Shown: in pieces, positions 34,477-43,848 of the stretch | Layout of the letters: every line of letters begins with the position of its first letter | Numbering within the stretch: the first letter of the stretch is position 1 | Source: Hafnia alvei | GTDB taxonomy: Bacteria > Pseudomonadota > Gammaproteobacteria > Enterobacterales > Enterobacteriaceae | Assembly: GCF_034424155.1 (NCBI RefSeq) | Contig: NZ_CP139992.1 | Span: 1,690,012 to 1,754,011 of the forward strand | Length of the DNA stretch: 64,000 nucleotides | Reading direction: 5' to 3' | Made by a program: the position numbers and the translations under genes | The notes under the pieces: model-generated | Databases searched by the model: none | The model's input: the letters and a program-made list of their open reading frames with translations, nothing else | Told to the model about the DNA's origin: nothing

Positions 34477-35019
34477 ATGAACAATTTACAGGTCATCCCT
34501 GATTTTGAATTTCGTCAGCTAGTATCGGCGGCTGAAGGTGAGCCAGTGACTGACACATTCCAGATCGCAAAGGCATTTGGAAAAAGACACCAGCACGTTA
34601 TTCGCGCGCTGGAAAACCTTCACTGCTCGGCTGATTTCACGAGGGCCCACTTTTGGGTTGTCGAGAAAATCAATGAGTTAGGGATATTTGATAAGAAGCA
34701 AAAGTATTACCGCATGGACTTCAGTGGCTTCGTTATGTTGGTCATGGGGTTTAATGGAGCAAAGGCTGATTCGGTTAAAGAGGCATATATCAATGCCTTC
34801 AACTGGATGACTAATGAACTGAGAAAATACAGCGAAAGCTATGAGGCAGAACGCAACGCCGTAATGCTCGAATACATGAAAGAGAAAGATGTAGCCAGCA
34901 TGTCTGGGCGATTACTGAACCGTTGGGGGCGAGTAAAAAAGCCATCATTGCTGGCAAAGATTGAGCGTATTAACCAAATGGGGCAAATAAATATTCCCGG
35001 TCTGCACCATAAGCAATAG
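34477..35019 (+). CDS. Second Rha-family phage regulatory protein
   Basis: A 180-residue protein with a Rha domain in its first 110 residues: PVTDTFQIAKAFGKRHQHVIRALENL, then FTRAHFWVVEKI and KYYRMDFSGFVMLVMGFNGAKA. Members interfere with phage growth in some hosts (the P22 rha gene product) or act as regulators. The start at 34477 follows AAGTAAGG; an open frame upstream has no homology. It stands alone between lysis and packaging genes, unlike the early Rha-KilAC protein at 25979. Confidence 0.75.
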   Translation: MNNLQVIPDFEFRQLVSAAEGEPVTDTFQIAKAFGKRHQHVIRALENLHCSADFTRAHFWVVEKINELGIFDKKQKYYRMDFSGFVMLVMGFNGAKADSVKEAYINAFNWMTNELRKYSESYEAERNAVMLEYMKEKDVASMSGRLLNRWGRVKKPSLLAKIERINQMGQINIPGLHHKQ

Positions 35020-35174
35020 CAATGCTATAGAGACTGACAGCGCTTATGGCGCAGGACAAGTTTGTGAGCACATCTATTTCAAAATGATTAATCAGTAAAA
35101 TATAACTGCTGGTATTCGATGTGCATCTACGAAAATGCTAAATTATCCCCAATGTTTATTTTAGAGGGGCTGAC

Positions 35175-36026
35175 ATGGAAAGAGGAGTGGTTTTTAGTGC
35201 TTGTGAACTACTTAAAACCGAAGATGGAACTGGTTTTAGTACAGGCCAATGGATAAGCCAATTAGAGCTAAATTATCTTTCTCTTTATTGGGATAAACTA
35301 GTTTCCCCAACTAATAATTTTTTCCATGCTGGTCTTAAAGACGAAGATGAACTGATTAGATGCGGTTTGTTAACTCGTCCTTTATATCAACTGCAAGGTA
35401 CAATCCATAGTGGTGAAATGGCTGATATATATGCGGAAACTCATGCTAAGACTATTGACATACTCCGCAACACAGAAGGCTCGACTGACTGGAGAATGCA
35501 TTTTTTAAATGAGCAAGTAAATCTAAAGCCTGAGTTTGCCAAATCAACTGAGGTTGTACGTTTTGAGTTAGCTAACTTATTGCCAGTACCAGCAGAGAAT
35601 GTCCATCTTCACGAAATTCTTGAGTTTAAAGAGAGAAGAAAGCCAGAGTTAATCGCACTCCATGAATATCTCGATGAACTTTACAATGAAGTTATGAGGT
35701 CAGGAGACGTCAACCTTCAGAGAGCAAAAGCGCTTTCAAATCTAAAGCAAGCGATATTTGATATTGAGCGCTTAAACAAAGAAGGGTGGAGAAGTCCAAT
35801 TAAATTCAGTATCTCTACTTCTTTCGAGTTTAATTTGGCTCAGGTTTTAGGTGTAGCTTCTACAGGCCTCCCCCATCCTTACGACGTTATGGGGGGGTTA
35901 GTTAGTGTGGCGTATATCTTAGGTGGATGTATAAAAATTAAACCGCAGTTTCAAAGCGTGCTAGCTAAGGGAAATGACAAGCTAGCATACATTTGCAAAG
36001 GAAAAATTGAAGGCCTATTTGAGTAA
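35175..36026 (+). CDS. Accessory protein resembling DUF6236, 283 residues
   Basis: Begins MERGVVFSACELLKTEDG. The beginning and layout resemble DUF6236 proteins, which have no known function; the assignment is tentative. Mostly helical, with a cluster of charged residues in the middle (LEFKERRKPELIALHEYLDEL) and a small Gly-rich hydrophobic end (PYDVMGGLVSVAYILGGC). AGAGGGGCTGAC precedes the ATG. The gene is clearly AT-richer than the head genes, has its own terminator and lies between lysis and terminase genes, so it is a likely moron expressed in the lysogen, perhaps against other phages. Confidence 0.65.
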   Translation: MERGVVFSACELLKTEDGTGFSTGQWISQLELNYLSLYWDKLVSPTNNFFHAGLKDEDELIRCGLLTRPLYQLQGTIHSGEMADIYAETHAKTIDILRNTEGSTDWRMHFLNEQVNLKPEFAKSTEVVRFELANLLPVPAENVHLHEILEFKERRKPELIALHEYLDELYNEVMRSGDVNLQRAKALSNLKQAIFDIERLNKEGWRSPIKFSISTSFEFNLAQVLGVASTGLPHPYDVMGGLVSVAYILGGCIKIKPQFQSVLAKGNDKLAYICKGKIEGLFE

Positions 36027-36051
36027 CATTAATTGACTACATTGCTAACTA

Positions 36052-36080
36052 AGCCACTAGTATCTGCTGGTGGCTTTTTT
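36052..36080 (+). terminator. Terminator of the DUF6236-like gene
   Basis: AGCCACTAG / CTGGTGGCT stem with a 6-base loop followed by TTTTTT. It shields the following packaging genes from moron transcription. Confidence 0.85.
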
Positions 36081-36092
36081 ATTGGAGCTTAT

Positions 36093-36443
36093 ATGCCAGC
36101 ACTAATCCCACGTGCATGCCGTAAGCATGGCTGTCGTAATACCACCACTGACCGCAGCGGCTATTGCGAGGAACACCGTAATACAGGATGGGAGAACCAT
36201 CAGCAGGGCAAGAGTCGCCACGAACGTGGCTACGGTAGCAAGTGGACCCTCATTCGTAAGCGCATTCTTAATCGTGATAAGCACCTTTGCCAAGCCTGCT
36301 TACGTGAAGGGCGAGCCATTCCCGCGACCACGGTTGACCATATCAAACCTAAAAGCCATGGCGGTACCGACGATGATGCCAACCTTGAGGGATTGTGTTG
36401 GCCTTGCCATCGAACCAAGACAGCAACGGAGCGAATGAAATGA
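36093..36443 (+). CDS. HNH endonuclease next to terminase
   Basis: A 116-residue HNH nuclease that in HK97-like phages works with the terminase in cos cleavage. From the start at 36093 (MPALIPRACRKHGCRN; GGAG six bases ahead) it has Cys pairs for structural zinc (ACLREGRA, CWPCH) and the catalytic TTVDHIKPKSHGG core with His in DHIKP. The C-terminal ANLEGLCWPCHRTKTA completes the HNH motif. The longer frame upstream would run through a terminator and is rejected. The next small gene starts within its stop codon. Confidence 0.9.
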   Translation: MPALIPRACRKHGCRNTTTDRSGYCEEHRNTGWENHQQGKSRHERGYGSKWTLIRKRILNRDKHLCQACLREGRAIPATTVDHIKPKSHGGTDDDANLEGLCWPCHRTKTATERMK

Positions 36444-36622
36444 CGCAAGACGAGCAAACAGTATTGATGGCTAAAGGGCTGATAGCTTCATTACCCGAAG
36501 ATAAGCAGCAGGCTGCCCAACAATGCATTGAAACGATTAGAAGTCTTCTAGAGGCACATCCAGATGGCGAGGCACTCCTTGCGTTGACGTTGGTCGCTGC
36601 TGAGATTCAATGCGCCTCATGA
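36440..36622 (+). CDS. Small phage protein between HNH and terS, 60 residues
   Basis: Starts with the ATG at 36440, overlapping the HNH stop (ATGA). Product MTQDEQTVLMAKGLIASLPE... is acidic and all-helical. Small acidic proteins at this position are frequent in HK97-like phages, but no function is known to me. Translational coupling to the HNH gene supports it. Confidence 0.65.
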   Translation: MTQDEQTVLMAKGLIASLPEDKQQAAQQCIETIRSLLEAHPDGEALLALTLVAAEIQCAS

Positions 36623-36835
36623 ATGATAATGATTGTCGTTTGATTGTATTTATCATTGCATATTGAATGATTTCACATTAAACGATATTTGTTCTCATTT
36701 CAGTAGGGGAGGGGGGGATCAAATCTCTACCCCTCTCAGCCTAAAGGACCGCCGCTTTACCTCTTTCCGGATCGCCGCAGGTTAGAAAACTTTTTTTGGG
36801 GTCCCCCAACCGATGATTAATAGGAGTTTTCGATT
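36623..36835. other. Candidate cos region before terS
   Basis: 213 non-coding bases between the HNH-linked gene and the small terminase. It holds a G-rich block (36706-36717), then TCAAATCTCTACC and the GC-rich AGGACCGCCGCTTTACC and GGATCGCCGCAGG. In HNH/P27-type cos phages the packaging site lies just here and often shows a G run before TCAAATCTCTAC. Exact cut site not determinable. Confidence 0.45.
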
Positions 36836-37309
36836 ATGTCAGGACCACCGAAAACCCCGACCCATCTACGTTTGGTGAAGGGTAACCCATCAAAACGCGC
36901 TATAAACAAAAACGAACCCAAACCCCCCTCAGGGGTACCCCCAATTCCGAAGCATTTTGATAAGCGTGGGAAGTATTGGTTTAAGCGGATGGGGGAGGAG
37001 TTGGACGCCGTTGGCGTGATGTCCACCTTAGATGCTAAAGCCCTAGAGTTGCTCGTTGAAGCGTATACCGAATATCGCCACCACTGCGAAGTGCTAGATG
37101 AGGAGGGATATACCTATCAAACGGGCTCAGCTACGGGGGAAAAGATCGTGAAAGCCCATCCAGCTGCAGCGATGAAAGCAGACGCATGGAAACGTATCCG
37201 CGCAATGCTATCTGAGTTTGGTATGACGCCTGCGAGTCGATCTAAAGTCGAAATAAAAGCACCAGCAGGCGAAGACCCGTTCGCCGAATTCTTAAAAGCG
37301 AGAGACTAA
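36836..37309 (+). CDS. terS: Small terminase subunit (P27 family)
   Basis: A 157-residue P27-family (Terminase_4) protein that recognises the packaging site. It begins MSGPPKTPTHLRLVKGNPSKRA, the family's signature with NPSKR, and has the helical oligomerisation core FKRMGEELDAVGVMSTLDAKALELL and the end FGMTPASRSKV. The stop codon touches the start of the large subunit. Ribosome site TAGGAG. Confidence 0.93.
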   Translation: MSGPPKTPTHLRLVKGNPSKRAINKNEPKPPSGVPPIPKHFDKRGKYWFKRMGEELDAVGVMSTLDAKALELLVEAYTEYRHHCEVLDEEGYTYQTGSATGEKIVKAHPAAAMKADAWKRIRAMLSEFGMTPASRSKVEIKAPAGEDPFAEFLKARD

Positions 37310-39046
37310 ATGGCAAAGGTGGCTGATGGTATTCGCTACGCTGAAAAAGTCGTGGCGGGGGAAATCATTGCTTGTGATCTGGTTAAGCTAGCTTGCCAGC
37401 GTTTTCTAGATGACCTCAAAAAAGGTGAGAAGCGCGGTGTATTCTTTAGTGAGCCTCGCGCTCAACATATTCTTAATTTTTATAAATTCGTCCCCCACGT
37501 GAAGGGTAACCTAGCCGGAAAACCTATCGAACTGATGGATTGGCATGTTTTCATTCTCATCAATATTTTTGGGTTTGTGATCCCGCTAGTGGATGAAAAT
37601 ACCGGAGAGGTGGTGCTACGCAATGATGGCAGTGGCCGTCCTGTGATGGTGCGACGTTTCCGAACGGCCTATAACGAGGTGGCGCGTAAAAACGCTAAAT
37701 CAACACTCTCCTCGGGAGTCGGTCTTTATATGACAGGCGCGGATGGGGAAGGAGGGGCTGAGGTTTACTCTGCTGCCACGACTCGCGATCAGGCGCGTAT
37801 CGTTTTTGACGATGCAAAAAGCATGGTCAAGCAAGCAAAACCCACGCTGGGGCGTTTATTTGAATTTAATAAGCTGGCTATCTTTCAGGAGCAAACCTCA
37901 TCGCGTTTTCTCCCCCTATCCAGTGAGGCAAATAACCTTGATGGGCTGAACATCCATTGCGCGGTGGTGGATGAGCTGCATGCACATAAAACCCGTGATG
38001 TATGGGACGTTTTGGAGACGGCGACCGGCGCACGTTTGCAGTCTTTACTCTTTGCCATAACGACGGCGGGTTTCAATAAAGAAGGGATCTGCTACGAGCA
38101 GCGCGACTATGCCATCAAGGTGCTGCGTGGGCAGGTGGATGACGATACCTTTTTTGCCATTATTTTTACGCTGGATGCGGATGATGATCCCTTTGATGAG
38201 ACGGTATGGCAAAAGGCCAATCCCGGCTTGGGCATTTGTAAGCGTTGGGATGATTTGCGTCGTCTTGCTAAAAAAGCCAAAGAACAGGTATCAGCGCGTA
38301 TTAACTTCTACACCAAGCATTTAAATATCTGGGTGACCGCTGAGTCTGCGTGGATGGACATGCTGAAATGGGATAAATGTGAATATCTTGCCCCTCAGCA
38401 TGAATTAAAAACCTATCCGATGTGGGTGGGCGTTGACCTCTCCAACAAAATTGATATTTGCGCGGCAGTCAAAGTGTGGCAGGCCAACAATGGTCATGTG
38501 CATGCTGATTTCAAATTCTGGTTACCTGAAGGCCGCTTAGAGCGATGTTCGCGTCAACAGGCTGAGCTTTATCGTAAATGGGCTGATATGGATAAACTCA
38601 TTTTGACAGACGGTGATGTTATCGATCATGGGCAAATTAAAGAAGAGCTGCAAATGTGGGTAACGGGCGAGAGCCTAAAAGAGATTGGTTTTGATCCATG
38701 GAGCGCGACGCAGTTTAGTCTGGCATTAGCGGAAGAAGGGTTACCGCTGGTGGAGGTGCCGCAGACGGTGCGCAATTTTTCTGAGGCGATGAAGGAGCTC
38801 GAAGCCTTAGTTTATGGGGGGCGTTTCCATCACAGCAGCCATCCCGTAATGAACTGGATGATGTCGAACGTCACCGTAAAACCGGATAAAAATGACAATA
38901 TCTTCCCCAATAAATCGACGCCGGAGGCCAAAATTGATGGTCCCGCCGCGCTGTTTACTGCCATGAGTCGATTACTGGTCAACGGTGGTGAAGTGGGTGA
39001 TAGCCTTTCCACACACATCGAGACCTACGGCCTTCGTTCCCTCTAA
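37310..39046 (+). CDS. terL: Large terminase subunit
   Basis: A 578-residue HK97-type terminase (Terminase_1) that packages DNA into the prohead. The N-terminal ATPase shows a Walker A-like ARKNAKST near 126 and Walker B VVDELHAH near 218. The C-terminal nuclease domain has acidic residues in [19 protein letters not shown] and the final segment. The N-terminal ICACDL-type region and the [13 protein letters not shown] segment are typical. Directly behind terS with no gap. Confidence 0.96.
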   Translation: MAKVADGIRYAEKVVAGEIIACDLVKLACQRFLDDLKKGEKRGVFFSEPRAQHILNFYKFVPHVKGNLAGKPIELMDWHVFILINIFGFVIPLVDENTGEVVLRNDGSGRPVMVRRFRTAYNEVARKNAKSTLSSGVGLYMTGADGEGGAEVYSAATTRDQARIVFDDAKSMVKQAKPTLGRLFEFNKLAIFQEQTSSRFLPLSSEANNLDGLNIHCAVVDELHAHKTRDVWDVLETATGARLQSLLFAITTAGFNKEGICYEQRDYAIKVLRGQVDDDTFFAIIFTLDADDDPFDETVWQKANPGLGICKRWDDLRRLAKKAKEQVSARINFYTKHLNIWVTAESAWMDMLKWDKCEYLAPQHELKTYPMWVGVDLSNKIDICAAVKVWQANNGHVHADFKFWLPEGRLERCSRQQAELYRKWADMDKLILTDGDVIDHGQIKEELQMWVTGESLKEIGFDPWSATQFSLALAEEGLPLVEVPQTVRNFSEAMKELEALVYGGRFHHSSHPVMNWMMSNVTVKPDKNDNIFPNKSTPEAKIDGPAALFTAMSRLLVNGGEVGDSLSTHIETYGLRSL

Positions 39047-39059
39047 CGGTTTAACCATT

Positions 39060-39254
39060 ATGTCTTTACCACATTTTTTTACCGCCTTGTCGATCTTGGT
39101 GGGGCTCGCTGGCGCGCTTTTTTTGACGTATGGCGTGTGGCGAATATATCCACCTGCAGGATTTATTGTGGCTGGCCTATTGTGTTTAGTCTGGTCTTTC
39201 TTGGTGTCTCGGATGTTGGGTACCCAGACGGGGAACCCCGATAAGGAGGGGTGA
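39060..39254 (+). CDS. Small membrane protein between terminase and portal
   Basis: A 64-residue protein starting [15 protein letters not shown] with two transmembrane helices (about 5-25 and 31-49). The ATG at 39060 lies 14 bases after the terminase stop; its 3' end touches the portal start, and AAGGAGG within it is the portal ribosome site. Small membrane proteins at this place occur in several HK97-like phages; role unknown. Confidence 0.6.
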   Translation: MSLPHFFTALSILVGLAGALFLTYGVWRIYPPAGFIVAGLLCLVWSFLVSRMLGTQTGNPDKEG

Positions 39255-40492
39255 TGTTCTTTCCGGGTATGTTCCACAAGTCGGGTGATAAGGCGATGAC
39301 GCCACAGGCGCTCAGTGAGCTTGTTGGTATTTCCTATAACACCTACGCAGGGAAAAGAGTGAGCCCCAAATTGGCCATGCAGCTTACCGCGGTATTTGGG
39401 TGCGTTCGCGTGTTAGCCGAATCGGTGGGCATGTTGCCTTGCTCTCTGTATGAACAATTAGATCGTGGAAGCAAAAAGGCTATTAAAGAACGGCTTTATA
39501 AGCTGCTTTCGGTCAAACCTAACGGCTATATGACCCCGCAAGAGTTTTGGGAATTGCTCATCGCCTGTTTATGTCTTCGCGGTAACTTCTTTGCCTACAA
39601 AGTCATGGCGCTAGGGGAGGTTGTCGAGTTACTCCCGCTCGATCCCGGTAGCGTAGTCGCCAAACTAAACAGCCAGTGGGAGCCGGTCTATCAGGTGACG
39701 TTTCCCGATGGTTCAAGCGATACCTTGAGCCAGAAAGAGATCTGGCATGTGCGTATCTTCACGCTCGATGGCCTCAATGGGTTAAGCCCGATTGCCTATG
39801 CTCGTCAGGCGATCGGGTTGGGAATGGCAACGGAAGAGCATGGTTCACGCCTTTTCAGTAATGGAGCGGTCACCAGTGGGGTACTGGAAACCGATCAGAC
39901 GCTATCGGATGAGGCTTTTAATCGCTTAAAAACCGATTTTGAAGACAGGCATCAAGGGCTGTCGAACGCTCACAAGCCGATGATTTTGGAAATGGGACTG
40001 AAATGGAACCAAATCAGTCTCTCGGCTGAAGATGCTCAGTTTTTAGAAACCCGTAAATTTCAGCTCGAGGAGATTTGCCGCATTTTCCGCGTGCCGATGC
40101 ATTTAGTGCAAAACACCGATCGAGCGACATTCAACAATATTGAGAACCTTGGGATCGGCTTTATCAATTACTCGCTTGTTCCCTACCTCACACGTATTGA
40201 ACAGCGAATTAACCTTGGATTAGTGAAGGCCAGTAAACAAGGGCAGCTATACGCCAAATTTAACGTTGGGGCGTTGTTACGCGGTGACATGAAATCTCGT
40301 TTTGAAGCCTATGCCACCGCTATCAACTGGGGAATGTACTCCCCTAATGATTGCCTTGAATTAGAAGATCGTAATCCGCGCCCGGGCGGTGATGTGTACC
40401 TCACCCCGATGAATATGACCACGAAGCCGACCGATAGCGCAAAACCTAAACCACAGGAAGAACCCAATGACGATGATCAAACAACGTCTTGA
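39254..40492 (+). CDS. HK97-family portal protein
   Basis: A 412-residue portal that forms the dodecameric DNA gate of the capsid. I chose the ATG at 39254 behind AAGGAGGGG; a GTG one codon earlier is in frame. Typical parts are AVFGCVRVLAESVGMLPC in the N-terminal third, LDGLNGLSPIAYARQAIG, the clip/stem region with RKFQLEEICRIFRVP, and the C-terminal EDRNPRPGGD. It ends inside the start of the protease gene (overlap 26 bases). Confidence 0.95.
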   Translation: MFFPGMFHKSGDKAMTPQALSELVGISYNTYAGKRVSPKLAMQLTAVFGCVRVLAESVGMLPCSLYEQLDRGSKKAIKERLYKLLSVKPNGYMTPQEFWELLIACLCLRGNFFAYKVMALGEVVELLPLDPGSVVAKLNSQWEPVYQVTFPDGSSDTLSQKEIWHVRIFTLDGLNGLSPIAYARQAIGLGMATEEHGSRLFSNGAVTSGVLETDQTLSDEAFNRLKTDFEDRHQGLSNAHKPMILEMGLKWNQISLSAEDAQFLETRKFQLEEICRIFRVPMHLVQNTDRATFNNIENLGIGFINYSLVPYLTRIEQRINLGLVKASKQGQLYAKFNVGALLRGDMKSRFEAYATAINWGMYSPNDCLELEDRNPRPGGDVYLTPMNMTTKPTDSAKPKPQEEPNDDDQTTS

Positions 40493-41129
40493 TGTGCCAC
40501 TGAAACTCAAGTCAGTCAACGACAGCGGTGAGTTTGAGGGCTACGGCTCGGTGTTCGGCGTCAAAGATTGTTTCGATGACATCGTGGTACCGGGCGCCTT
40601 TACTAAATCGCTCAGCCTTTGGCGCGAAAAAGGCAGCTTGCCGGCAATGCTCTGGCAGCACGATATGCAAGAGCCCATCGGGATTTATACCGAGATGAAA
40701 GAGGATGAGGTGGGGCTCTTTGTTCGGGGGCGATTGCTCATCGATGATGACCCTCTCGCCAAGCGCGCACATGCCCACATGAAGGCCGGTTCTTTAACCG
40801 GCCTTTCTATTGGCTACGCGCTGAAAGATTACGAATACGACCGAACCAAAGAAGCTTTCTTGCTTAAAGAGATCGACCTTTGGGAGGTCAGTCCGGTGAC
40901 GTTCCCTGCCAATGATGAGGCGCGTGTGAGCGATGTGAAATCCGCATTTGCGCGTGGGGAAACGCCATCACCCAAGAGTATTGAGCGAGTCCTGCGAGAC
41001 GTAGGACTTTCCAAAAGCCAAGCCAAGGCATTCATGGCGGATGGCTACAGCGCACTTTCACAGCGAGACGCTGGCGACCTGAGCGCGGCATTAAATGCAC
41101 TGAAATCTATCAATTTTAATCAGGAGTAA
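40467..41129 (+). CDS. Prohead protease (HK97 gp4-like)
   Basis: A 220-residue serine protease of the herpesvirus-assemblin fold that trims the capsid protein and itself during head maturation. The substrate of the family is visible in FEGYGSVFGVKDCFDDIVVPG at the N-terminus, the catalytic His in WQHDMQEPIG and the catalytic Ser in GSLTGLSIGY. The C-terminal DFAE/Arg-rich part is removed later. It overlaps the portal gene and precedes the capsid gene by four bases. Confidence 0.94.
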   Translation: MTMIKQRLDVPLKLKSVNDSGEFEGYGSVFGVKDCFDDIVVPGAFTKSLSLWREKGSLPAMLWQHDMQEPIGIYTEMKEDEVGLFVRGRLLIDDDPLAKRAHAHMKAGSLTGLSIGYALKDYEYDRTKEAFLLKEIDLWEVSPVTFPANDEARVSDVKSAFARGETPSPKSIERVLRDVGLSKSQAKAFMADGYSALSQRDAGDLSAALNALKSINFNQE

Positions 41130-41133
41130 CACC

Positions 41134-42351
41134 ATGGCTGTAGATATTAAAGACATTGAACAGGTCGCGAACGAGCTGAAAGGTAACTTTGACGAATTCC
41201 GCCAGAAAAATGATAAGCGTCTTGACGCTATCGAACAGGAAAAGGGCAAGCTGTCAGAAACTGTGGAGACGCTTAACGGCAAACTGACGGCGCTCGATGC
41301 GTTGAAATCGGCGCTTGAGGATGAGCTGGCGGCGGTAAAACGTCCCGGTGGTGGCAGCGGCTCGAAAGCCGCGACTGAACATAAAACAGCGTTTGGCCAG
41401 TTTCTGCGTAAGGGCAAAGAAGATGGGCTCGCCGATCTGGAACGTAAAGCGATGCAGACCACCACCGATCCTGATGGGGGCTATGCGGTACCGGAAGAAC
41501 TGGATCGCAATATCATCAGCGCGCTGAAAGATGAAGTGGTGATGCGTGCCGAATGTAACGTGATCACCATGGGGACCCCAAACTATAAAAAGTTGGTGAA
41601 TCAAGGTGGGACAAATAGCGGCTGGGTAGGGGAAACCGATGCGCGCCCTGAAACTAACACCTCGAAGTTGGCAATTATTGAGCCTGTTTGGGGTGAGATT
41701 TACGCCAACCCGATGGCTACGCAAACCATGCTCGATGATGCGTACTTTGACGTGGAGAATTTTATTACCACGGAGCTCACGCAGGAGTTTGCTGAGCAAG
41801 AAGAGATTGCTTTCACCAACGGCGACGGTAGTAAAAAACCCAAGGGCTTACTGACCTACGGCAGTACGGAGGAAGCGGATAAGGATCGTGCTTGGGGCAA
41901 GCTGCAGCATTTGTTGGCGGCTAAACCGACGGCCATCACCGCAGATGAAATTATCAAGCTGGTGTATACGCTGCGTAAGCCGTACCGCAACGGCGCACGC
42001 TTTATGATGAATAACAGCACGTTGTTTACTGTGCGTACCCTGAAAGATTCACAGGGTAACTACCTGTGGCAGCCGGGCTTGCAGTTGGGCCAGCCGTCTT
42101 CGTTGCTGAGTTATGGCATTGCGGAGAACGAGCAGTTTCCTGATATCGGTGGGGATGCCACACCGATTGGCTTTGGTAACTTTAAGCGCTGTTTCACCAT
42201 TCTGGATCGCATTGGTGTTCGTATGTTGCGTGATCCGTACACCAAAAAGCCGTTTGTCGGTTTTTACACCACAAAACGTGTGGGCTCGATGATGGTGGAC
42301 AGCCATGCGGTGAAACTCCTCAAACTGGCGGCAGCACCTGCCTCTAAATAA
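41134..42351 (+). CDS. Major capsid protein (HK97 gp5 family)
   Basis: A 405-residue capsid protein. The first 105 residues are the scaffold-like delta domain, with a long coiled coil (ELKGNFDEFRQKNDKRLDAI and following heptads), to be removed by the protease; the mature fold begins around QTTTDPDGGYAVPEE. Landmarks are GGTNSGWVGETDARP, the E-loop region and the C-terminal FVGFYTTKRVGSMMVD. Strong AGGAG ribosome site. A short hairpin (42357-42374) follows. Confidence 0.96.
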   Translation: MAVDIKDIEQVANELKGNFDEFRQKNDKRLDAIEQEKGKLSETVETLNGKLTALDALKSALEDELAAVKRPGGGSGSKAATEHKTAFGQFLRKGKEDGLADLERKAMQTTTDPDGGYAVPEELDRNIISALKDEVVMRAECNVITMGTPNYKKLVNQGGTNSGWVGETDARPETNTSKLAIIEPVWGEIYANPMATQTMLDDAYFDVENFITTELTQEFAEQEEIAFTNGDGSKKPKGLLTYGSTEEADKDRAWGKLQHLLAAKPTAITADEIIKLVYTLRKPYRNGARFMMNNSTLFTVRTLKDSQGNYLWQPGLQLGQPSSLLSYGIAENEQFPDIGGDATPIGFGNFKRCFTILDRIGVRMLRDPYTKKPFVGFYTTKRVGSMMVDSHAVKLLKLAAAPASK

Positions 42352-42389
42352 TCCCGTGGCGGCGTTATGCCGCCTTTCTTGAGGTGCTT

Positions 42390-42698
42390 ATGACGCCAGA
42401 ATTAGAGGAACTACGCCAACAGTGCCGTATTGATGATAAGAGCGAAGACGCACTGTTAACGCTCTATGCACAGGCGGCGAAGGCTGCTGCTGAAACCTTC
42501 TTAAACCGCACGCTGGTGGAGAAAGCGCAGGATGTTTCGGGCGATGCGCTGCTATTGACGACCGATATCAAGCTGGCATTGATGATGATGGTGGGACATT
42601 GGTATGCCAACCGTGAAGCGGTCAGCCCAGAGCAATTAATGCCGGTGCCGTTCTCCTATCGTGCGCTGCTCGAGCCTTACCGGTTTAAACCATTATGA
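42390..42698 (+). CDS. Head-tail connector (gp6-like)
   Basis: A 102-residue DNA-packaging adaptor of the gp6-like connector family that binds below the portal. All-helical product: MTPELEELRQQCRIDDKSED, LYAQAAKAAAETFLNRTL and LALMMMVGHWYANREA, the last being the family signature. The start at 42390 follows GAGG closely. It overlaps the head-closure gene by four bases. Confidence 0.88.
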   Translation: MTPELEELRQQCRIDDKSEDALLTLYAQAAKAAAETFLNRTLVEKAQDVSGDALLLTTDIKLALMMMVGHWYANREAVSPEQLMPVPFSYRALLEPYRFKPL

Positions 42699-43039
42699 AG
42701 CCACTCTCGGCTGGCGAGCTGAATAAACGCATTACATTGAGACGGATTGAGCAACGGCGCGGCCCGCTCGGGGAGCCGCTGCCGGATGAGCCGGTAGAAG
42801 TAGCAAAGACATGGGCAAAGGTTGAGCCGATTTCTGATCGCAAGATCCGCACCTCCGAACAGCAGCAGGTTGTCCAGACCTACCAATTTACGCTGCGACC
42901 GCGCGAGGATGTTGCGCAGGACTGGCAGGTTGTTTTTGGGCAACAGTTCTTCACGGTGCGCTCAACCGATCGTACCCATGCCGATCGGCTCATCATTACG
43001 GCGGAGGCGGATATTCGTCATGATAGAACAGGCCATTAA
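42695..43039 (+). CDS. Head-tail joining / head closure protein
   Basis: A 114-residue protein of the phage head-tail joining family: LNKRITLRRIEQRRGPLGEP, the loop DEPVEVAKTWAKVEPIS, then the beta strands QTYQFTLRPREDV and QFFTVRSTDR. It closes the connector after packaging and receives the tail. Translational coupling (ATGA) with the gene before it; the next gene starts inside its 3' end. Confidence 0.88.
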   Translation: MKPLSAGELNKRITLRRIEQRRGPLGEPLPDEPVEVAKTWAKVEPISDRKIRTSEQQQVVQTYQFTLRPREDVAQDWQVVFGQQFFTVRSTDRTHADRLIITAEADIRHDRTGH

Positions 43040-43409
43040 AACCGAACTGGAAGCGCTCACCGGTCTGCCGGTTTATCCCTTATTACTACCCGCAGATGTG
43101 GTGGAGGGGATCACCTACCAATGCGTTTCCGATCCACCACTTGAAACAGGGCTTGTGCGGACTTCGGTTGTGCGTGCGCGTTTTCAGATACGCATCATTA
43201 TTCTTAATGATTACACGCGGTTGAAAACGTTAGATCGGCAGATTTGGGGCAAGTGGCAGACGATACGCCACGGCTTTATTGCCGATTTTCCCGTTCAGTA
43301 TGTTGAGCGCGGAAACCTACGAGAAACACCGAACCCACAAACCAGTAACCAGCAACTCTATGATCTCTTACGGGAGTATTTCATTACGTATGTTGAGGTT
43401 TCCCCATGA
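43020..43409 (+). CDS. Tail terminator-like protein (DUF3168)
   Basis: A 129-residue DUF3168-type protein, corresponding to gpU of lambda, which caps the tail tube and connects it to the head. From the start at 43020 (MIEQAIKTELEALTGLPVYP) it shows the alternating helix and strand pattern with VRTSVVRARFQIRIII. The longer frame upstream reads through the head-closure gene and is rejected. Confidence 0.82.
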   Translation: MIEQAIKTELEALTGLPVYPLLLPADVVEGITYQCVSDPPLETGLVRTSVVRARFQIRIIILNDYTRLKTLDRQIWGKWQTIRHGFIADFPVQYVERGNLRETPNPQTSNQQLYDLLREYFITYVEVSP

Positions 43410-43813
43410 TCACTATCGAGGTGAAAGGACTGCAGGAGCTTGAGCGGCAATTATTGGCCATGGGGGATAAGGCCGTAAAAGTGATGCGTAACGCGGGGCG
43501 CGAAGCATTGGCTCCGGTGCTGGAAGATATGAAAGCGCACGCTGGATTCGACGACGCCAGCGCCGGTGAGCACATGCGCGATACCATCAAAATCCGCAGT
43601 ACCAGCCGTATGAATGATGATAAGTACCTTACGGTGATTACGCTGAGAGTAGGCCCCAGCAAAAAGCACCACATGAAAGCGCTGGCGCAAGAGTTCGGCA
43701 CCATCAAACAGGTGGCAGCGCCGTTTATCCGTCCTGCCATGGATTACAACAAATCCCGCATTCTTCGCGTTCTCGCCGTCGAGTTACGCGCCGGTATTGA
43801 ACAAAACCAATAG
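43406..43813 (+). CDS. HK97 gp10-like tail completion protein
   Basis: A 135-residue protein of the HK97-gp10 family needed for head-tail joining. It begins MITIEVKGLQELERQLLAMG, followed by KVMRNAGREALAPVLEDMKAHA and AQEFGTIKQVAAPFIRPAM, all family hallmarks. Overlaps the preceding gene by four bases. Confidence 0.9.
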   Translation: MITIEVKGLQELERQLLAMGDKAVKVMRNAGREALAPVLEDMKAHAGFDDASAGEHMRDTIKIRSTSRMNDDKYLTVITLRVGPSKKHHMKALAQEFGTIKQVAAPFIRPAMDYNKSRILRVLAVELRAGIEQNQ

Positions 43814-43848
43814 CACTCGCTATACCAACTAAATGAAGAGAGAAAACG

